From Baffinella frigidus (Eukaryota > Cryptophyceae > Cryptomonadales > Baffinellaceae), in contig MU646378.1 in assembly GCA_026770585.1 (NCBI GenBank), forward strand, positions 470,206 through 490,370: 20,165 bases of DNA. The letters run 5' to 3'. Below, one piece after another: positions 18,601 through 20,165 of the stretch. The position numbers and the translations under genes are program-made. The notes under the pieces are model-generated. The model saw only the letters and a list, made by a program, of their open reading frames with translations. It did not search any database and was not told the DNA's origin. Every line of letters begins with the position of its first letter. Positions within the stretch are counted from its first letter, which is position 1.

Positions 18601-19712
18601 GTGAAAACCCCATGCGTGAATAATTCACAGGACCCTACGGTAGGCAATACCGTACGGACATACGGTTGTTTCTAGCGACATCCTAACCGATCCTTGGTGG
18701 ACCAGCTACCGAAAATCCCTTCGTAGCCCGCTGTGTGGTGAGAGCGGGGAGTGTGGAGTTCGAGGCCGTGGGAACCAGTTCAAACCAAATCGATTCAAAA
18801 TTCAAACACGTTTGAGTTCAAAATTCAAACGAGTTTGAGTGGCAGCAGACCGATGTAGTCGAGGGAGTCGAAGATCATGTACATTTCGTCCTTGAGCGTC
18901 GCCACCTGATTACATAGGAAAACTGATTTAATTTAAAACAAATTTTATTGGATTTAAACCATTTAATTTAAAACATTGCTTTAACATTACTAGTGAAGAT
19001 CGTTCTGCGTAGTAAATTTCATGACTGATTTTTTTTCAACCGCCTCGTTTCTCACAGTTGCTTAAGTTGACATAGGTCCACTTTTGGTTTGACACGTTCC
19101 ACCATCGACTTTTGGCACTGACCCGGGCCGCCACCTGGCGTCATTTCGGAACATAACTGAATCAGTTGAGTATCTTAGGGCTTCCACCGCGTAAGATAAG
19201 GGCGTAAGATAAGGGTGGATATGCTATTTCAGGCATAAAAAACAGGCGTAAGATAGCATAAAAGCGCAACTGATTCAGTTATGTTCCGAGATTAGACCCG
19301 AGTCCCGTGACAGTTGGCTCAACACGGCAGGACAGGCCAGGCCACCCATACGAGAATGCAAGAGAGGCTATTTAAAACCAAAATAATTTTGTATGTGGCA
19401 TTTGTGTAGTAACTTTCAGTGCCCTTGGAGCCACTGAAGCCCTGAGTAGGCCAGTTACGAGGTTGGAACACCCTATCCTGGTACAAAGTTTTATAGCCCC
19501 ACATGTGAATAGGGTCCTCTAGCATTCTCGAGTGGACAGAGCGGGCTACAAAGGGAGTTCGTGAATAACCTACGCGTGGATTATCCGGTGAAGTTTGAAC
19601 ACCTTATCCTGTTACAAAGTTTTATAGCCCCACATGTAAATAGGCCCCTCTAGCATGCTTGAGTGGACACAGCGGGCTACAGAGGGATTTCATGAATAAC
19701 CCAGAAGTGGAT

Positions 19713-19781
<69 letters not shown>

Positions 19782-20048
19782 TAGAGAGAGAGATAGAGAG
19801 CGAGAGAAAGAGAGACAGACATGGAGATAGAGGGATATATATATATAAAACATATTATATATATATATATATATATATATTATTACTATTATTATCATAT
19901 ATATATATAAAGAGCGAGCGAGCGAGAGAGCGAGAGCGAGAGCGAGAGTGCGCGAGAGAGAGAGAGTGCGGAGGGGTGAGGGGCAGACCCCACTGAGCTC
20001 GAAGCGCTGACCCTCCTTGGTGTCCTTGAACAGGGCCTCGGCGCGGAG
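6110..20048 (-). CDS. 13-exon gene (3' part) for a conserved protein of uncharacterised, probably beta-propeller family
   Basis: Join on the minus strand: 19989-20048, 18851-18905, 18216-18274, 17301-17428, 16751-16817, 14350-14420, 13270-13319, 12835-12881, 11392-11491, 10623-10665, 9145-9229, 7738-7857 and 6110-6166. All twelve introns are GT–AG. Successive intron phases are 0,1,0,2,0,2,1,0,1,2,0,0, and they match throughout, giving 313 codons plus TAG. Seven cysteines, all in E5-E12, suggest disulfides and a secretory route. The order KGIEG, LGLCEGNSC, EPGNG, FFQDYADIAL, VSQEEAAIW, YCNIEG, SD..K, QSV matches, from memory, an uncharacterised family in algae and oomycetes. No enzymatic role can be claimed. 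The start codon and any signal peptide lie beyond 20165. Introns are filled with hairpin elements, heptamers and exon copies. Confidence 0.85.
6215..6310. repeat. Hairpin within intron E12-E13
   Basis: GTTTGGTCACGTGGC (about 6247) is inverted as GCCACGTGACAAAC (about 6281). A nearby GTGTAGTAAGTTT word echoes the GTAGTAAATTT core of the MITE-like hairpins. Confidence 0.5.
6375..6432. repeat. Degenerate TTTAGGG-type repeats
   Basis: Words such as TTAGGGTCCAGGGTTTAGG and TAGGGTTCAGGGTTT form a short decayed heptamer tract inside the last intron. Confidence 0.6.
6465..6675. repeat. TCTG/TC microsatellite bracketed by a direct repeat
   Basis: TCTG and TC units span about 6545-6630. On both sides lies a copy of GTCGTGC...ACAGGTTACATGCACACCTCCT (about 6468-6502 and 6638-6670). 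The microsatellite therefore sits inside a tandem duplication. Confidence 0.85.
6698..6800. mobile_element. Partial copy of the 'CACAGCGGGCTACGAAGGG' hairpin family
   Basis: ACACAACGGACTACAAAGGG, TTTCGCGAATAACCCATAAG and TGAATAAT match the left half of the complete element at 18576-18738. The right arm is missing. Confidence 0.6.
6981..7119. mobile_element. MITE-like hairpin, CATGGAAACACTTTTAATTT arm
   Basis: The left arm (about 6984-7015) is inverted with mismatches at 7096-7118. The centre has GTAGTAATTTTGATT and AAAGAAATTCACTAC, the same core as 8612-8750 and 16253-16392. It lies within intron E12-E13. Confidence 0.7.
7255..7350. repeat. Three tandem units of about 29-31 bp
   Basis: Units read GGCACAACCAAGAAACCCTG, GGCACAACCAAGAAACTTTG and GGCACACCCAAGAAACCCTA, each followed by a GC-rich tail. 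A weaker relative (CAACCAACACACCCTTACCG) lies at 7680-7700. Confidence 0.7.
7390..7451 (-). pseudogene. Partial copy of exon E12 (3' part plus donor)
   Basis: The minus strand reads SDATKSGQSYNCVEKAPSVQ and continues into GTACGTCAG, so the donor border was copied. Changes relative to E12 include three amino-acid replacements. The copy has no acceptor; its 5' side abuts the dispersed repeat starting at 7452. Confidence 0.75.
7452..7560. repeat. Dispersed repeat of about 100 bp
   Basis: Core: CTATTCTCAAGTTGACA, GCGGTACAAATCCGTCAACTT and GGCGCGG. Other copies are at about 8078-8190, 8815-8925 and, inverted, 14455-14582. Three of the four copies directly border a partial exon copy. Confidence 0.75.
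7592..7640 (-). pseudogene. Copy of exon E12 with a clean 45-bp internal deletion
   Basis: FLDSNRI is joined directly to VEKAQSVQ. The 15 codons between them in E12 are missing, so the frame is preserved. The donor GT has changed to GCGCC. Probably non-functional. Confidence 0.7.
7738..7857 (-). CDS. Exon E12
   Basis: Acceptor GTGCAG at 7858-7863 and donor CAG|GTGCGT. Exactly 40 codons, phase 0 on both sides. It carries VMYCNIEGVTFLDGNRI and then TTSDAAKSSQSYNC, and ends EKAQSVQ. YCN(I/V)EG and the SD..K...Y.C...QS pattern are the strongest family landmarks in the gene. Two cysteines. Two decayed copies follow in the next intron. Confidence 0.88.
7960..7982. repeat. Short CCCTAAA telomere-type repeat
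   Basis: ATCCTAAACCCTAAACCCTA, followed by CACC. Too short for a telomere; interstitial within intron E11-E12. Confidence 0.7.
8045..8190. repeat. Dispersed repeat copy with a remnant resembling exon E11
   Basis: About 8078-8190 matches 8815-8925 closely (TTCTCAAGTTAACACGCTTG and GGGATTGAGCCCGGGG). The preceding bases (ACGTGTCCAGCCCACCACTC) resemble the 5' end of E11, but the match is short. Confidence 0.6.
8380..8440. repeat. AAAGGG palindrome
   Basis: GGGAAAGGGATCCAGGG is inverted at CTCAACCCTTTTCC. A related palindrome lies at 11186-11222 (GGAAAAGGGTTC / GGAACCCTTTCC). Confidence 0.5.
8494..8567. mobile_element. Left half of a GGGTAAC hairpin element
   Basis: AATAGGGTAACGTCCTGAAAA and GTAGTTAGGTTTACGG match the left arm at 15171 onward. 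The right arm is absent, so it is truncated against the E11 copy. Confidence 0.65.
8578..8792 (-). pseudogene. Copy of exon E11 split by a MITE-like insertion
   Basis: The right part (8756-8792) reads EKWEFVDAPG and the left part (8578-8611) reads IFHFPRPIDCE with donor GAG|GTGTGT. Between them is a 144-bp insertion flanked by AGATC on both sides. Removing it restores continuity with E11 at 9145-9229. The copy differs from E11 at amino-acid level. Confidence 0.8.
8612..8750. mobile_element. MITE-like hairpin inserted in the E11 copy
   Basis: Inverted arms ACGGTTTTAATTT (left) and AAATTAAAACCGT (right) surround a centre with GTGTAGTAATTTTTATAT. The target duplication is AGATC, or GATC if the outer base is part of the element (8607-8611 and 8751-8755). 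Same family as 6981-7119, 10271-10385 and 16253-16392. Confidence 0.8.
8815..8925. repeat. Dispersed repeat copy next to the E11 copy
   Basis: Contains TATTCTCAAGTTGACACGC, GCGGTACAAACCCGTCAACTT and GGGATTGAGCCCGGG. It follows directly on the split E11 copy. Confidence 0.7.
9085..9140. repeat. CCCAAAC/CCCTTTAGG degenerate heptamers
   Basis: TTTAGGTACCCAACCC occurs twice, followed by CCCCAAACCCCAAACCC. It abuts the donor of E11, so the start of the next intron is heptamer-derived. Confidence 0.65.
9145..9229 (-). CDS. Exon E11
   Basis: Acceptor AAACAG and donor GAG|GTGCGT. The first base completes the Trp codon begun in E10. It then reads VGGLDTEKWEF, DTPGMIYHFPR and IDCE. The IW-VGG join across the E10-E11 intron matches the family's conserved W-V-G after SQE. 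One cysteine. Copies lie at 8578-8792 and 9438-9478. Confidence 0.88.
9232..9420. repeat. T-rich low-complexity tract (TTG/TTTTA units)
   Basis: Runs of TTTGTTG, TTTATTTT and TGTTTATTG words. On the gene strand this is an A/CA-rich approach to the E11 acceptor (AACAACAAACAG), unusual because it lacks a pyrimidine tract. Confidence 0.7.
9438..9478 (-). pseudogene. Partial copy of exon E11 with acceptor
   Basis: CTGCAG|G precedes codons reading VDGPDTEKWQCVD followed by TAG. The 5' part of E11 and its acceptor are thus copied upstream of the real exon, with changes and a stop. Confidence 0.65.
9480..9516. repeat. GGGTTAGGGTTC repeat
   Basis: GGGTTAGGGTTCATGGGGTT and a following AGGGTCC. A short TTAGGG-like tract within intron E10-E11. 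Confidence 0.55.
9554..9870. repeat. About 300-bp block duplicated from 11640-11956
   Basis: Shared in order: CTCTCCGTCGTCGTCC (the 5' end of E9 plus its acceptor, exon border at 9600), ATAT/CAGTATAT octamers, GCATTTCCCTCTC, CAACATCAGCAGCAGTGTGA, CTAGGGCCAACCCCCTCGC and GCCCGTTAAAACACCTACCC. The copy has therefore moved past E10 into the next intron. Confidence 0.85.
9906..9976 (-). pseudogene. Second partial copy of the E10 end and donor
   Basis: On the minus strand GAGGCTGCCATCTG|GTATCATCAC resembles the last 15 bases of E10 and its GT border. Together with the neighbouring CACCCTGGAA and CCGTCTT words it parallels 10190-10255. Confidence 0.6.
10085..10165. repeat. CCCTACGGTAGG word and GCGCTGCAAAACGCC direct repeat
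   Basis: ACTAACGGAAAGGTCGCGCT and CAAAACGCCCCCC repeat 9509-9542. The first part has the CCCTACGGTAGG core also found in the 18576-18738 family. Confidence 0.5.
10241..10402 (-). pseudogene. Copy of exon E10 split by a hairpin insertion
   Basis: The right part (10390-10402) plus the left part (10241-10270) reconstitute E10 with few changes, including the IVLQEEAAIW region and the CTG|GTATCA donor. A 115-bp hairpin flanked by AATC on both sides separates them. The acceptor border has changed to a TAGG-type sequence. Confidence 0.8.
10271..10385. mobile_element. Hairpin element with AATC target duplication
   Basis: AAAAAACTTCAAGGCGATTT (about 10297) is inverted at about 10364-10383, and AGAGAGAATA / TATTCTCTCT forms the loop-proximal stem. 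AATC stands at 10267-10270 and 10386-10389. The left end (TCATACGCAAACACTTTTAA) matches the CATATGGAAACACTTCTAAT ends of 16253-16392. Confidence 0.8.
10413..10523. mobile_element. Partial copy of the CACAGCGGGCTACGAAGGG family
   Basis: CCACACAGCGGACTTCGAAG, GAATAATCCTTGAGTGATAA and CCCTACGGTAGGCAATCCG match the left two-thirds of 18576-18738. It ends at the GGGA microsatellite. Confidence 0.65.
10533..10588. repeat. GGGA tetranucleotide microsatellite
   Basis: About 12 GGGA units with terminal GA variation. It lies about 35 bp downstream of the E10 donor on the gene strand, where it is a CCCT pyrimidine tract. Confidence 0.9.
10623..10665 (-). CDS. Exon E10 (43 bp)
   Basis: Acceptor TTTTTTGCAG and donor CTG|GTACGC. 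It completes a Gly codon from E9 and then reads KTVAIVSQEEAAI and the first two bases of Trp. The VSQE.A..W motif is a clear family landmark. It is the smallest exon of the gene. Two copies lie downstream (9906-9976 and 10241-10402), and a five-unit array built on its acceptor begins at its own 5' border. Confidence 0.87.
10661..11003. repeat. Five tandem units containing the E10 3' splice site
   Basis: Units start at about 10661, 10730, 10794, 10879 and 10952, each with CTTGCCTGC(C)GCA-like sequence. On the gene strand that is TGCGGCAG|GCAAG, equal to the acceptor and first bases of E10. Unit bodies share GCACAGxCCACAGTCAGCCT, CGAGTGA and GATGTGCTCTT words. The AG is kept in four of five units, and TTTCTTGC-like pyrimidines usually precede it. 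Confidence 0.8.
11009..11162. mobile_element. CATAGG...CCCTG hairpin element with CCTACGGTAG core
   Basis: ACTGAAAACCGGGTGGTTA at the left is inverted as TAACTACCCGGGTTTCAGG at the right. The centre carries several GTAGG/CCTAC arms. Flanks AAAAGTTC and TAAAGTGC could be a decayed 8-bp duplication. Confidence 0.75.
11339..11390. repeat. GATATACT octamer minisatellite at the E9 donor
   Basis: Six or so 8-bp GATATACT units end exactly at the E9 donor. On the gene strand the intron begins GTCAGTATATCAGTAG, so the donor GT is fused to the array. The same octamers flank the acceptor side. Confidence 0.85.
11392..11491 (-). CDS. Exon E9
   Basis: Acceptor GGCATATAG and donor GACG|GTCAGT. Begins in phase 0 with DDDGECIWKF, continues KELPLPKSA and FFQDYADIALHKD, and ends one base into a Gly codon. 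F.DY.D preceding VSQE is typical of the family. One cysteine. An internal CTTCTTCCAG|GACTAC could act as an alternative acceptor. Copies of its 5' part lie at 11591-11650 and 9583-9600. Confidence 0.88.
11495..11590. repeat. CAGTATAT/CATCAGTA octamers between E9 and its copy
   Basis: Degenerate 8-bp units such as CATATCAGTACATCAGTACA. On the gene strand they lie upstream of the E9 acceptor. Confidence 0.7.
11591..11650 (-). CDS. 60-bp in-frame copy of the first 20 codons of E9 (possible cassette exon)
   Basis: The acceptor GGCATATAG is identical to that of E9. The 20 encoded residues, DDDGECIWKF onward to PKSA, are the same as in E9 although seven bases differ, all at silent third positions. 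It ends GCA|GTAAAT, a plausible donor. Entry and exit are both phase 0, so inclusion between E8 and E9 would keep the frame. This is either a used alternative exon or a very recent loss. Transcript support cannot be seen here. Confidence 0.55.
11640..11956. repeat. Source block of the 9554-9870 duplication, with TATATGAG array
   Basis: An 8-bp TATATGAG array (about 11706-11768) sits inside a block whose other words (GGGAATCGCATTTCCC, CAGCAGCAGTGTGACTGTGC, CCTCGCACCAAGTCCCA) recur at 9690-9800. The array is longer here than in the other copy. Confidence 0.85.
11955..12030. repeat. Hairpin with CGTTTTTATAAC repeats
   Basis: CGTTTTTATAACCTGG and CGTTTTTATAACTTGG are direct copies. TAAGTCCTCT at the left is inverted as AGAGGACTTA at the right. 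Confidence 0.55.
12057..12268. mobile_element. Full-length CACAGCGG...CCGCTGTG hairpin element
   Basis: Left CACACAGCGGACTACGAAGG and right ATCGTAGCCCGCTGTGTG are inverted. The interior has CCTACCGCAGGCAACCCGTA and two AAATG(G/T)GC(A/C)GAAAATCC words. Same family as 15449-15610 and 18576-18738. Confidence 0.75.
12275..12441. repeat. About 165-bp block with a partial E8 copy (first)
   Basis: Nearly identical to 12605-12771: CGCGTCCCCCCC, TTGGTGTTCGGCGGTACCTC, GTACCAGAATAGTTGAGATT and CATCATCGATGATGAGAGGC. The E8-like part (12338-12384) reads EEPGKGMAVLTQLSE with donor GAG|GTACC and no acceptor. Confidence 0.8.
12442..12604. repeat. Further fragments of the E8-related block
   Basis: GTCTATTCATCGAACCCCGC echoes 12289-12309. 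CTTCGATCCTCTGTTAGTGG occurs here and twice more downstream (12772 and 12799). A third short E8 end copy with donor (AAG|GTACCGCC on the minus strand) lies at 12586-12604. Confidence 0.65.
12605..12771. repeat. About 165-bp block with a partial E8 copy (second)
   Basis: Duplicate of 12275-12441. The E8-like part at 12668-12714 reads EEPGSGMAVLTQLSE with donor. As in the first copy, the CGCAG acceptor of E8 is replaced by unrelated sequence. Confidence 0.8.
12835..12881 (-). CDS. Exon E8
   Basis: Acceptor GTCCGCAG and donor AAG|GTACTG. It completes a Gly codon from E7 and reads KEPGNGMAVLTQLSK, phase 0 at the end. (R/K)EPGNG is a family landmark directly after the LCEGN segment of E7. Three or more partial copies follow in the next intron, all of which keep the donor side. 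Confidence 0.87.
12905..13258. repeat. Telomere-like heptamer array filling intron E7-E8
   Basis: Units drift from TTTGGGG/TTTAGGG (12905-12985) to TTTCGGG, TTCGGGA and CTTCGGT variants (12986-13258). The array occupies almost the whole 388-bp intron. Long frames across it on both strands are artefacts of the 7-bp periodicity. Confidence 0.9.
13270..13319 (-). CDS. Exon E7
   Basis: Acceptor GTGAGCAG and donor ACTG|GTGGAT. It completes the Arg codon begun in E6 and reads YVLGLCEGNSCKDGAT with one trailing base. LGLCEGN.C is the most recognisable family signature and carries two cysteines. No exon copy was noticed for it, unlike most other exons. Confidence 0.9.
13425..13510. repeat. Hairpin TCCTCTCAAGAGGA
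   Basis: GATCCTCTCAAGAGGACCCC is inverted around a short centre with GGGGATCCTCTTGAGAGA. It is itself palindromic at TCTCAAGAGG. Confidence 0.6.
13593..13742. mobile_element. 150-bp perfect hairpin, TTATC...GATAA ends, ACTC target duplication
   Basis: TTATCTCAGAAAAGGAGTTC at the left is exactly inverted at the right, and the stem continues to ATATGTCAACTTAT near the centre. ACTC stands at 13589-13592 and 13743-13746. Ends and duplication size match the element at 408-546, although the inner arms differ. Confidence 0.8.
13788..13905. mobile_element. Hairpin element, CTAGCTCTGTCTGAG arms
   Basis: CTAGCTCTGTCTGAG ... TGGGCTCGCCATAA pairs with TTATGGCGAGCCCA ... CTCAGGCAGAGGTAG. A 3-bp ACC duplication is possible. 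The centre is A-rich. Confidence 0.7.
14127..14156 (-). pseudogene. Partial E6 copy (3' end plus donor)
   Basis: The minus strand encodes LYFSIDGQ and continues CG|GTCCGC, so the donor border is preserved. Upstream sequence is unrelated to E6. Confidence 0.65.
14205..14311 (-). pseudogene. ATATCGTATATCAG octamer-like repeats and another E6 3' copy
   Basis: ATATATCGTATATCAGAATA repeats resemble those around E9. At 14279-14311 the minus strand again encodes YFSIDGQ with donor CG|GTACGC. Confidence 0.6.
14350..14420 (-). CDS. Exon E6
   Basis: Acceptor GTGAGCAG and donor CAGCG|GTGCAC. Starts in phase 0 with FDYEYPSASKGIEGALYFS, then IDGQ and two bases of Arg. KG(I/L)EGAL directly before the LCEGN exon is typical of the family. 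Copies lie on both sides: 14587-14644 (5' part) and 14279-14311 and 14127-14156 (3' parts). Confidence 0.9.
14455..14582. repeat. Inverted copy of the 100-bp dispersed repeat
   Basis: Reverse complement of the 7452 / 8078 / 8815 family (AAGTCGACTGATTTGTACCG and GCGTGTCGACTTAG). It separates E6 from its upstream copy. Confidence 0.65.
14587..14644 (-). pseudogene. E6 copy upstream, acceptor kept, donor lost
   Basis: GGTGAGCAG is followed by codons for FVYECPSASKGIKGALYFS, with three amino-acid replacements relative to E6. The sequence then diverges before the donor. Confidence 0.75.
14781..14850. mobile_element. Partial left arm of the CACAGCGGGCTACGAAGGG family
   Basis: ATTACGAAGGGGTTTCACGA and ATAACCCATAAATGAATAAT match 15463-15500. 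The rest is missing. Confidence 0.6.
14895..15065. mobile_element. Long hairpin element with 8-bp ACTCATTT duplication
   Basis: AAACTCCTGGAAAGTTCGG is inverted as CCGAACTTTCCAGGAGTTT. Inner arms hold CCTACCGTAGG and CCTAGGA. ACTCATTT stands at 14887-14894 and 15066-15073. An 8-bp duplication is typical of hAT-type DNA transposons. No coding capacity. Confidence 0.8.
15171..15330. mobile_element. 160-bp near-perfect hairpin, TAGG...CCTA ends
   Basis: TAACGGCCTGAAAA ... GGGTAGTTAGGC at the left pairs with GCCTAACTACCC ... TTTTCAGGCCGTTA. The inner stem is GGCATTGCCTAGGACC and its inverse. A TTA flank on each side could be a 3-bp duplication. Confidence 0.8.
15449..15610. mobile_element. Full-length CACAGCGG family element
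   Basis: The left arm with AGCGGATCACACAGGGG and TTTCACGAATAACC pairs imperfectly with AAATCCCTTCGGTGTCCGCT. The interior has CCCTACGGTAGGCAATCAGT and a TTCGGTGGCTGAACCACCGAA hairpin (written here for 21 bases as two halves: TTCGGTGGCT and GAACCACCGAA). Confidence 0.75.
15626..15719. repeat. Hairpin with TTCTAGCTCTGC arms
   Basis: TTCTAGCTCTGCTTCAGTTTTA is inverted with few mismatches at TAAAACTCGGGCAGAGCTAG. It lies directly after the CACAGCGG element. Confidence 0.65.
15805..15950. mobile_element. MITE-like hairpin with GTAGTAATTT core
   Basis: ATCTCCACAAAAGTATTAAT at the left is inverted at the right (ATTAATCAATACTTGTGTGG). Next inward are GCAACGAAATTTACTACACA and its inverse. No clear target duplication. 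Confidence 0.75.
15989..16189. mobile_element. Second GTAGAGCG-type element (with 4271-4449)
   Basis: TAGAGCGTTTGCGGTAATTG at the left is inverted at the right, with a TTTTCCGG-rich inner arm. The centre holds ATGGACACTTCTCTGGTACA, opposite in orientation to the other copy. Confidence 0.8.
16253..16392. mobile_element. MITE-like hairpin, CATATGGAAACACTTCTAAT arms
   Basis: The arms at about 16255-16282 and 16364-16391 are inverted copies with few mismatches. The centre has CAAATTACTACACG and GTGTAGTAAATTTC. Flanks CATT and GATT suggest a 3-4-bp duplication. Confidence 0.8.
16400..16519 (-). pseudogene. Tandem block with a decayed E5 end and donor
   Basis: Repeats about 16670-16780: GCCACTTTGACGTTCAACTA and AAGAATCTGGCGTGGCCGG. 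The E5-like part (16493-16519) keeps the AAAG|GTCCGG donor side but has an in-frame stop. Another fragment is near 16650. Confidence 0.65.
16751..16817 (-). CDS. Exon E5
   Basis: Acceptor GAACGCAG and donor TGCAAG|GTTCCG. It completes a Gly codon from E4 and reads FFPSVVEVSV, NGDDYTTEAECK, phase 0 at the end. P.V.EV....DDY before the KGIEG exon fits the family order. One cysteine. Confidence 0.87.
16828..17292. repeat. Heptamer array filling intron E4-E5
   Basis: About 16828-16915 is TTTGTGG, 16945-17130 TTTGGGG and TTTTGGG, and 17131-17292 degenerate TTCAGGG/TTTAGGG. It makes up almost all of the 483-bp intron. Confidence 0.92.
17301..17428 (-). CDS. Exon E4
   Basis: Acceptor CAAGCAG and donor CACGGG|GTGCAT. 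Phase 0 at entry: GKEESGFEAIMASEDTNTFL, then IVREAVESVKKG and DGKPDT with two bases of Gly. E.S.FE.I......TFL.V.E fits the beta-strand-rich N-terminal half of the family. It is the largest exon in the window. Confidence 0.88.
17445..17560. repeat. TTTGGGG/TGTGGGG heptamer tract
   Basis: GGTTTGGGG units with GTGTGGGG variants and AGGGTTGAG ends. It directly precedes the E4 acceptor on the gene strand. A short GCTCATCGGC word after it resembles E3 but is too short to call a copy. Confidence 0.85.
17561..18050. other. Remainder of intron E3-E4
   Basis: It holds a palindrome at about 17641-17667 (TTTCACCTTGAA and inverse). Small frames cross it, but no splice-supported exon or repeat family is recognised. 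Confidence 0.45.
18055..18150. repeat. CCCTCTA / CCCTAAA heptamer tract
   Basis: About seven CCCTCTA units followed by CCCAAAC, CCCTAAA and CCTTCAA variants, on the opposite strand to the 16828-17292 array. It lies 65 bp from the E3 donor. Confidence 0.85.
18216..18274 (-). CDS. Exon E3
   Basis: Acceptor GCCCACAG and donor CAG|GTCCGT. It completes a Gly codon from E2 and reads KTDEMFEYRDPANVLIGTQ, phase 0 at the end. The DYIG-K join across the intron, and R(D)..N.L.G, fit the family. Confidence 0.87.
18297..18368. repeat. TTC/TTTTC microsatellite
   Basis: TTC and TTTC units over about 70 bp inside intron E2-E3, just upstream of the E3 acceptor on the gene strand (there a GAA tract). Confidence 0.9.
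18576..18738. mobile_element. Full-length CACAGCGGGCTACGAAGGG element
   Basis: Left arm CACACCGGGCTACGAAGGGA, right arm TCCCTTCGTAGCCCGCTGTG. The interior has the CCCTACGGTAGGCAATACCG core and a CTTGGTGG...CCAGCTACCGAA stem. It is the best reference copy for the family; other copies are at 12057-12268 and 15449-15610, with partial ones elsewhere. Confidence 0.85.
18780..18838. repeat. TTCAAAATTCAAAC direct repeat
   Basis: ATTCAAAATTCAAACACGTT and GTTCAAAATTCAAACGAGTT are tandem copies, each also inverted with TTTGAGT. It lies at the start of intron E2-E3. Confidence 0.7.
18851..18905 (-). CDS. Exon E2
   Basis: Acceptor GTAATCAG and donor ATCG|GTCTGC. Phase 0 at entry: VATLKDEMYMIFDSLDYI and one base of Gly. 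SGV......Y..FDS matches the first propeller strands of the family. A hairpin element ends 5 bp upstream of the splice site. Confidence 0.88.
18911..19027. mobile_element. MITE-like element inserted at the E2 acceptor
   Basis: Left end ACATAGGAAAACTGATTTAA and right end GCGTAGTAAATTTCATGA belong to the GTAGTAAATTT hairpin family. CTGAT stands on both sides (18906-18910 and 19028-19032), so the target duplication (ATCAG on the gene strand) includes the acceptor AG. Confidence 0.7.
19146..19289. mobile_element. Hairpin element, TCGGAACATAACTGAATCAG arms
   Basis: The 20-base left arm is inverted at the right as CTGATTCAGTTATGTTCCGA. The interior carries GCGTAAGATAAGGG in tandem and TATGCTATTT / AGATAGCATA. 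Flanks CATT and GATT. Confidence 0.8.
19435..19712. repeat. Tandem duplication of about 150 bp with CACAGCGG arms
   Basis: GAACACCCTATCCTGGTACA (19467) and GAACACCTTATCCTGTTACA (19598) are each followed by AAAGTTTTATAGCCCCACATG, GAGTGGACA and GCGGGCTACA. Each unit ends with a left arm of the CACAGCGG hairpin family. Confidence 0.8.
19714..19970. repeat. AT and GA/GAGC microsatellites
   Basis: About 19714-19772 AT, 19773-19830 GA-rich, 19834-19909 AT with ATT, then GAGCGA units to about 19970. It lies between the E1 donor and the tandem block. Confidence 0.95.
19989..20048 (-). CDS. Exon E1 (first exon visible; not the first of the gene)
   Basis: Acceptor TGCGCAG and donor GGG|GTCTGC. Twenty codons reading LRAEALFKDTKEGQRFELSG, phase 0 at the end. 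The ELSG-V join to E2 fits the family's (D/E)LSG-V/L start of the propeller. An upstream acceptor shows that further 5' exons lie beyond the window, including the start and probably a signal peptide. Confidence 0.85.
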
Positions 20049-20077
20049 CTGCGCACAGGGTACGGTTCGTCAGCAGA

Positions 20078-20118
20078 TCTATATATTTATTTATATATAT
20101 ACATATATATATATATAT

Positions 20119-20165
<47 letters not shown>
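20078..20165. repeat. AT microsatellite at the right edge
   Basis: TATATATT then AT units with a short ACACAC interruption, continuing past the window end. Confidence 0.95.

Noticed and set aside
1-20165. tRNA, rRNA or transposase genes
   Set aside because: I looked for cloverleaf-like or conserved rRNA sequence and for reverse transcriptase or transposase motifs in the frames and saw none; covariance-model and profile searches would be decisive.

Overview
This looks like nuclear DNA of a eukaryotic protist, not of a bacterium or virus. The coding signal is split into very small exons with GT–AG introns. The rest is microsatellites, degenerate telomere-like heptamers (TTTAGGG, TTTGGGG, TTTCGGG types) and many hairpin (MITE-like) elements. 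G/C-ending codons in the exons, the heptamer type and the protein family suggest an alga or algal relative such as a chromerid, dinoflagellate or stramenopile. I cannot settle the lineage from sequence alone.

The main feature is one minus-strand gene running from beyond the right edge down to a TAG stop at 6110-6112. I reconstructed 13 exons by hand (E1 at 19989-20048 to E13 at 6110-6166). They are 43-128 bp long and separated by introns of about 0.4-2.3 kb. Every junction is GT–AG and every reading phase matches, giving 313 codons plus a stop. The protein resembles a widespread, poorly characterised eukaryotic family, probably a beta-propeller. Its landmarks are KGIEGALYFS, LGLCEGNSC, EPGNG, FFQDYADIAL, IVSQEEAAIW, YCNIEGVTF and a C-terminal KKEL. 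The N-terminus is outside the window.

At the left, 1325-1377 and 1678-1905 (minus) look like parts of a second, unidentified gene whose first ORF probably begins at 1905. The interval from about 2000 to 6100 is intergenic: dispersed repeats, hairpins and a long CT tract.

The most unusual aspect is that most exons have one or more partial copies in the neighbouring introns or 3' flank, usually spanning an exon-intron border. Three cases stand out. A 60-bp copy of E9 differs from E9 at seven sites, all silent, and has usable splice borders. The E10 acceptor is echoed in a five-unit tandem array. A hairpin element has inserted directly at the E2 acceptor and its target duplication contains the splice-site AG. 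Two other hairpin elements interrupt exon copies (E10 and E11), which reveals the pre-insertion sequences.
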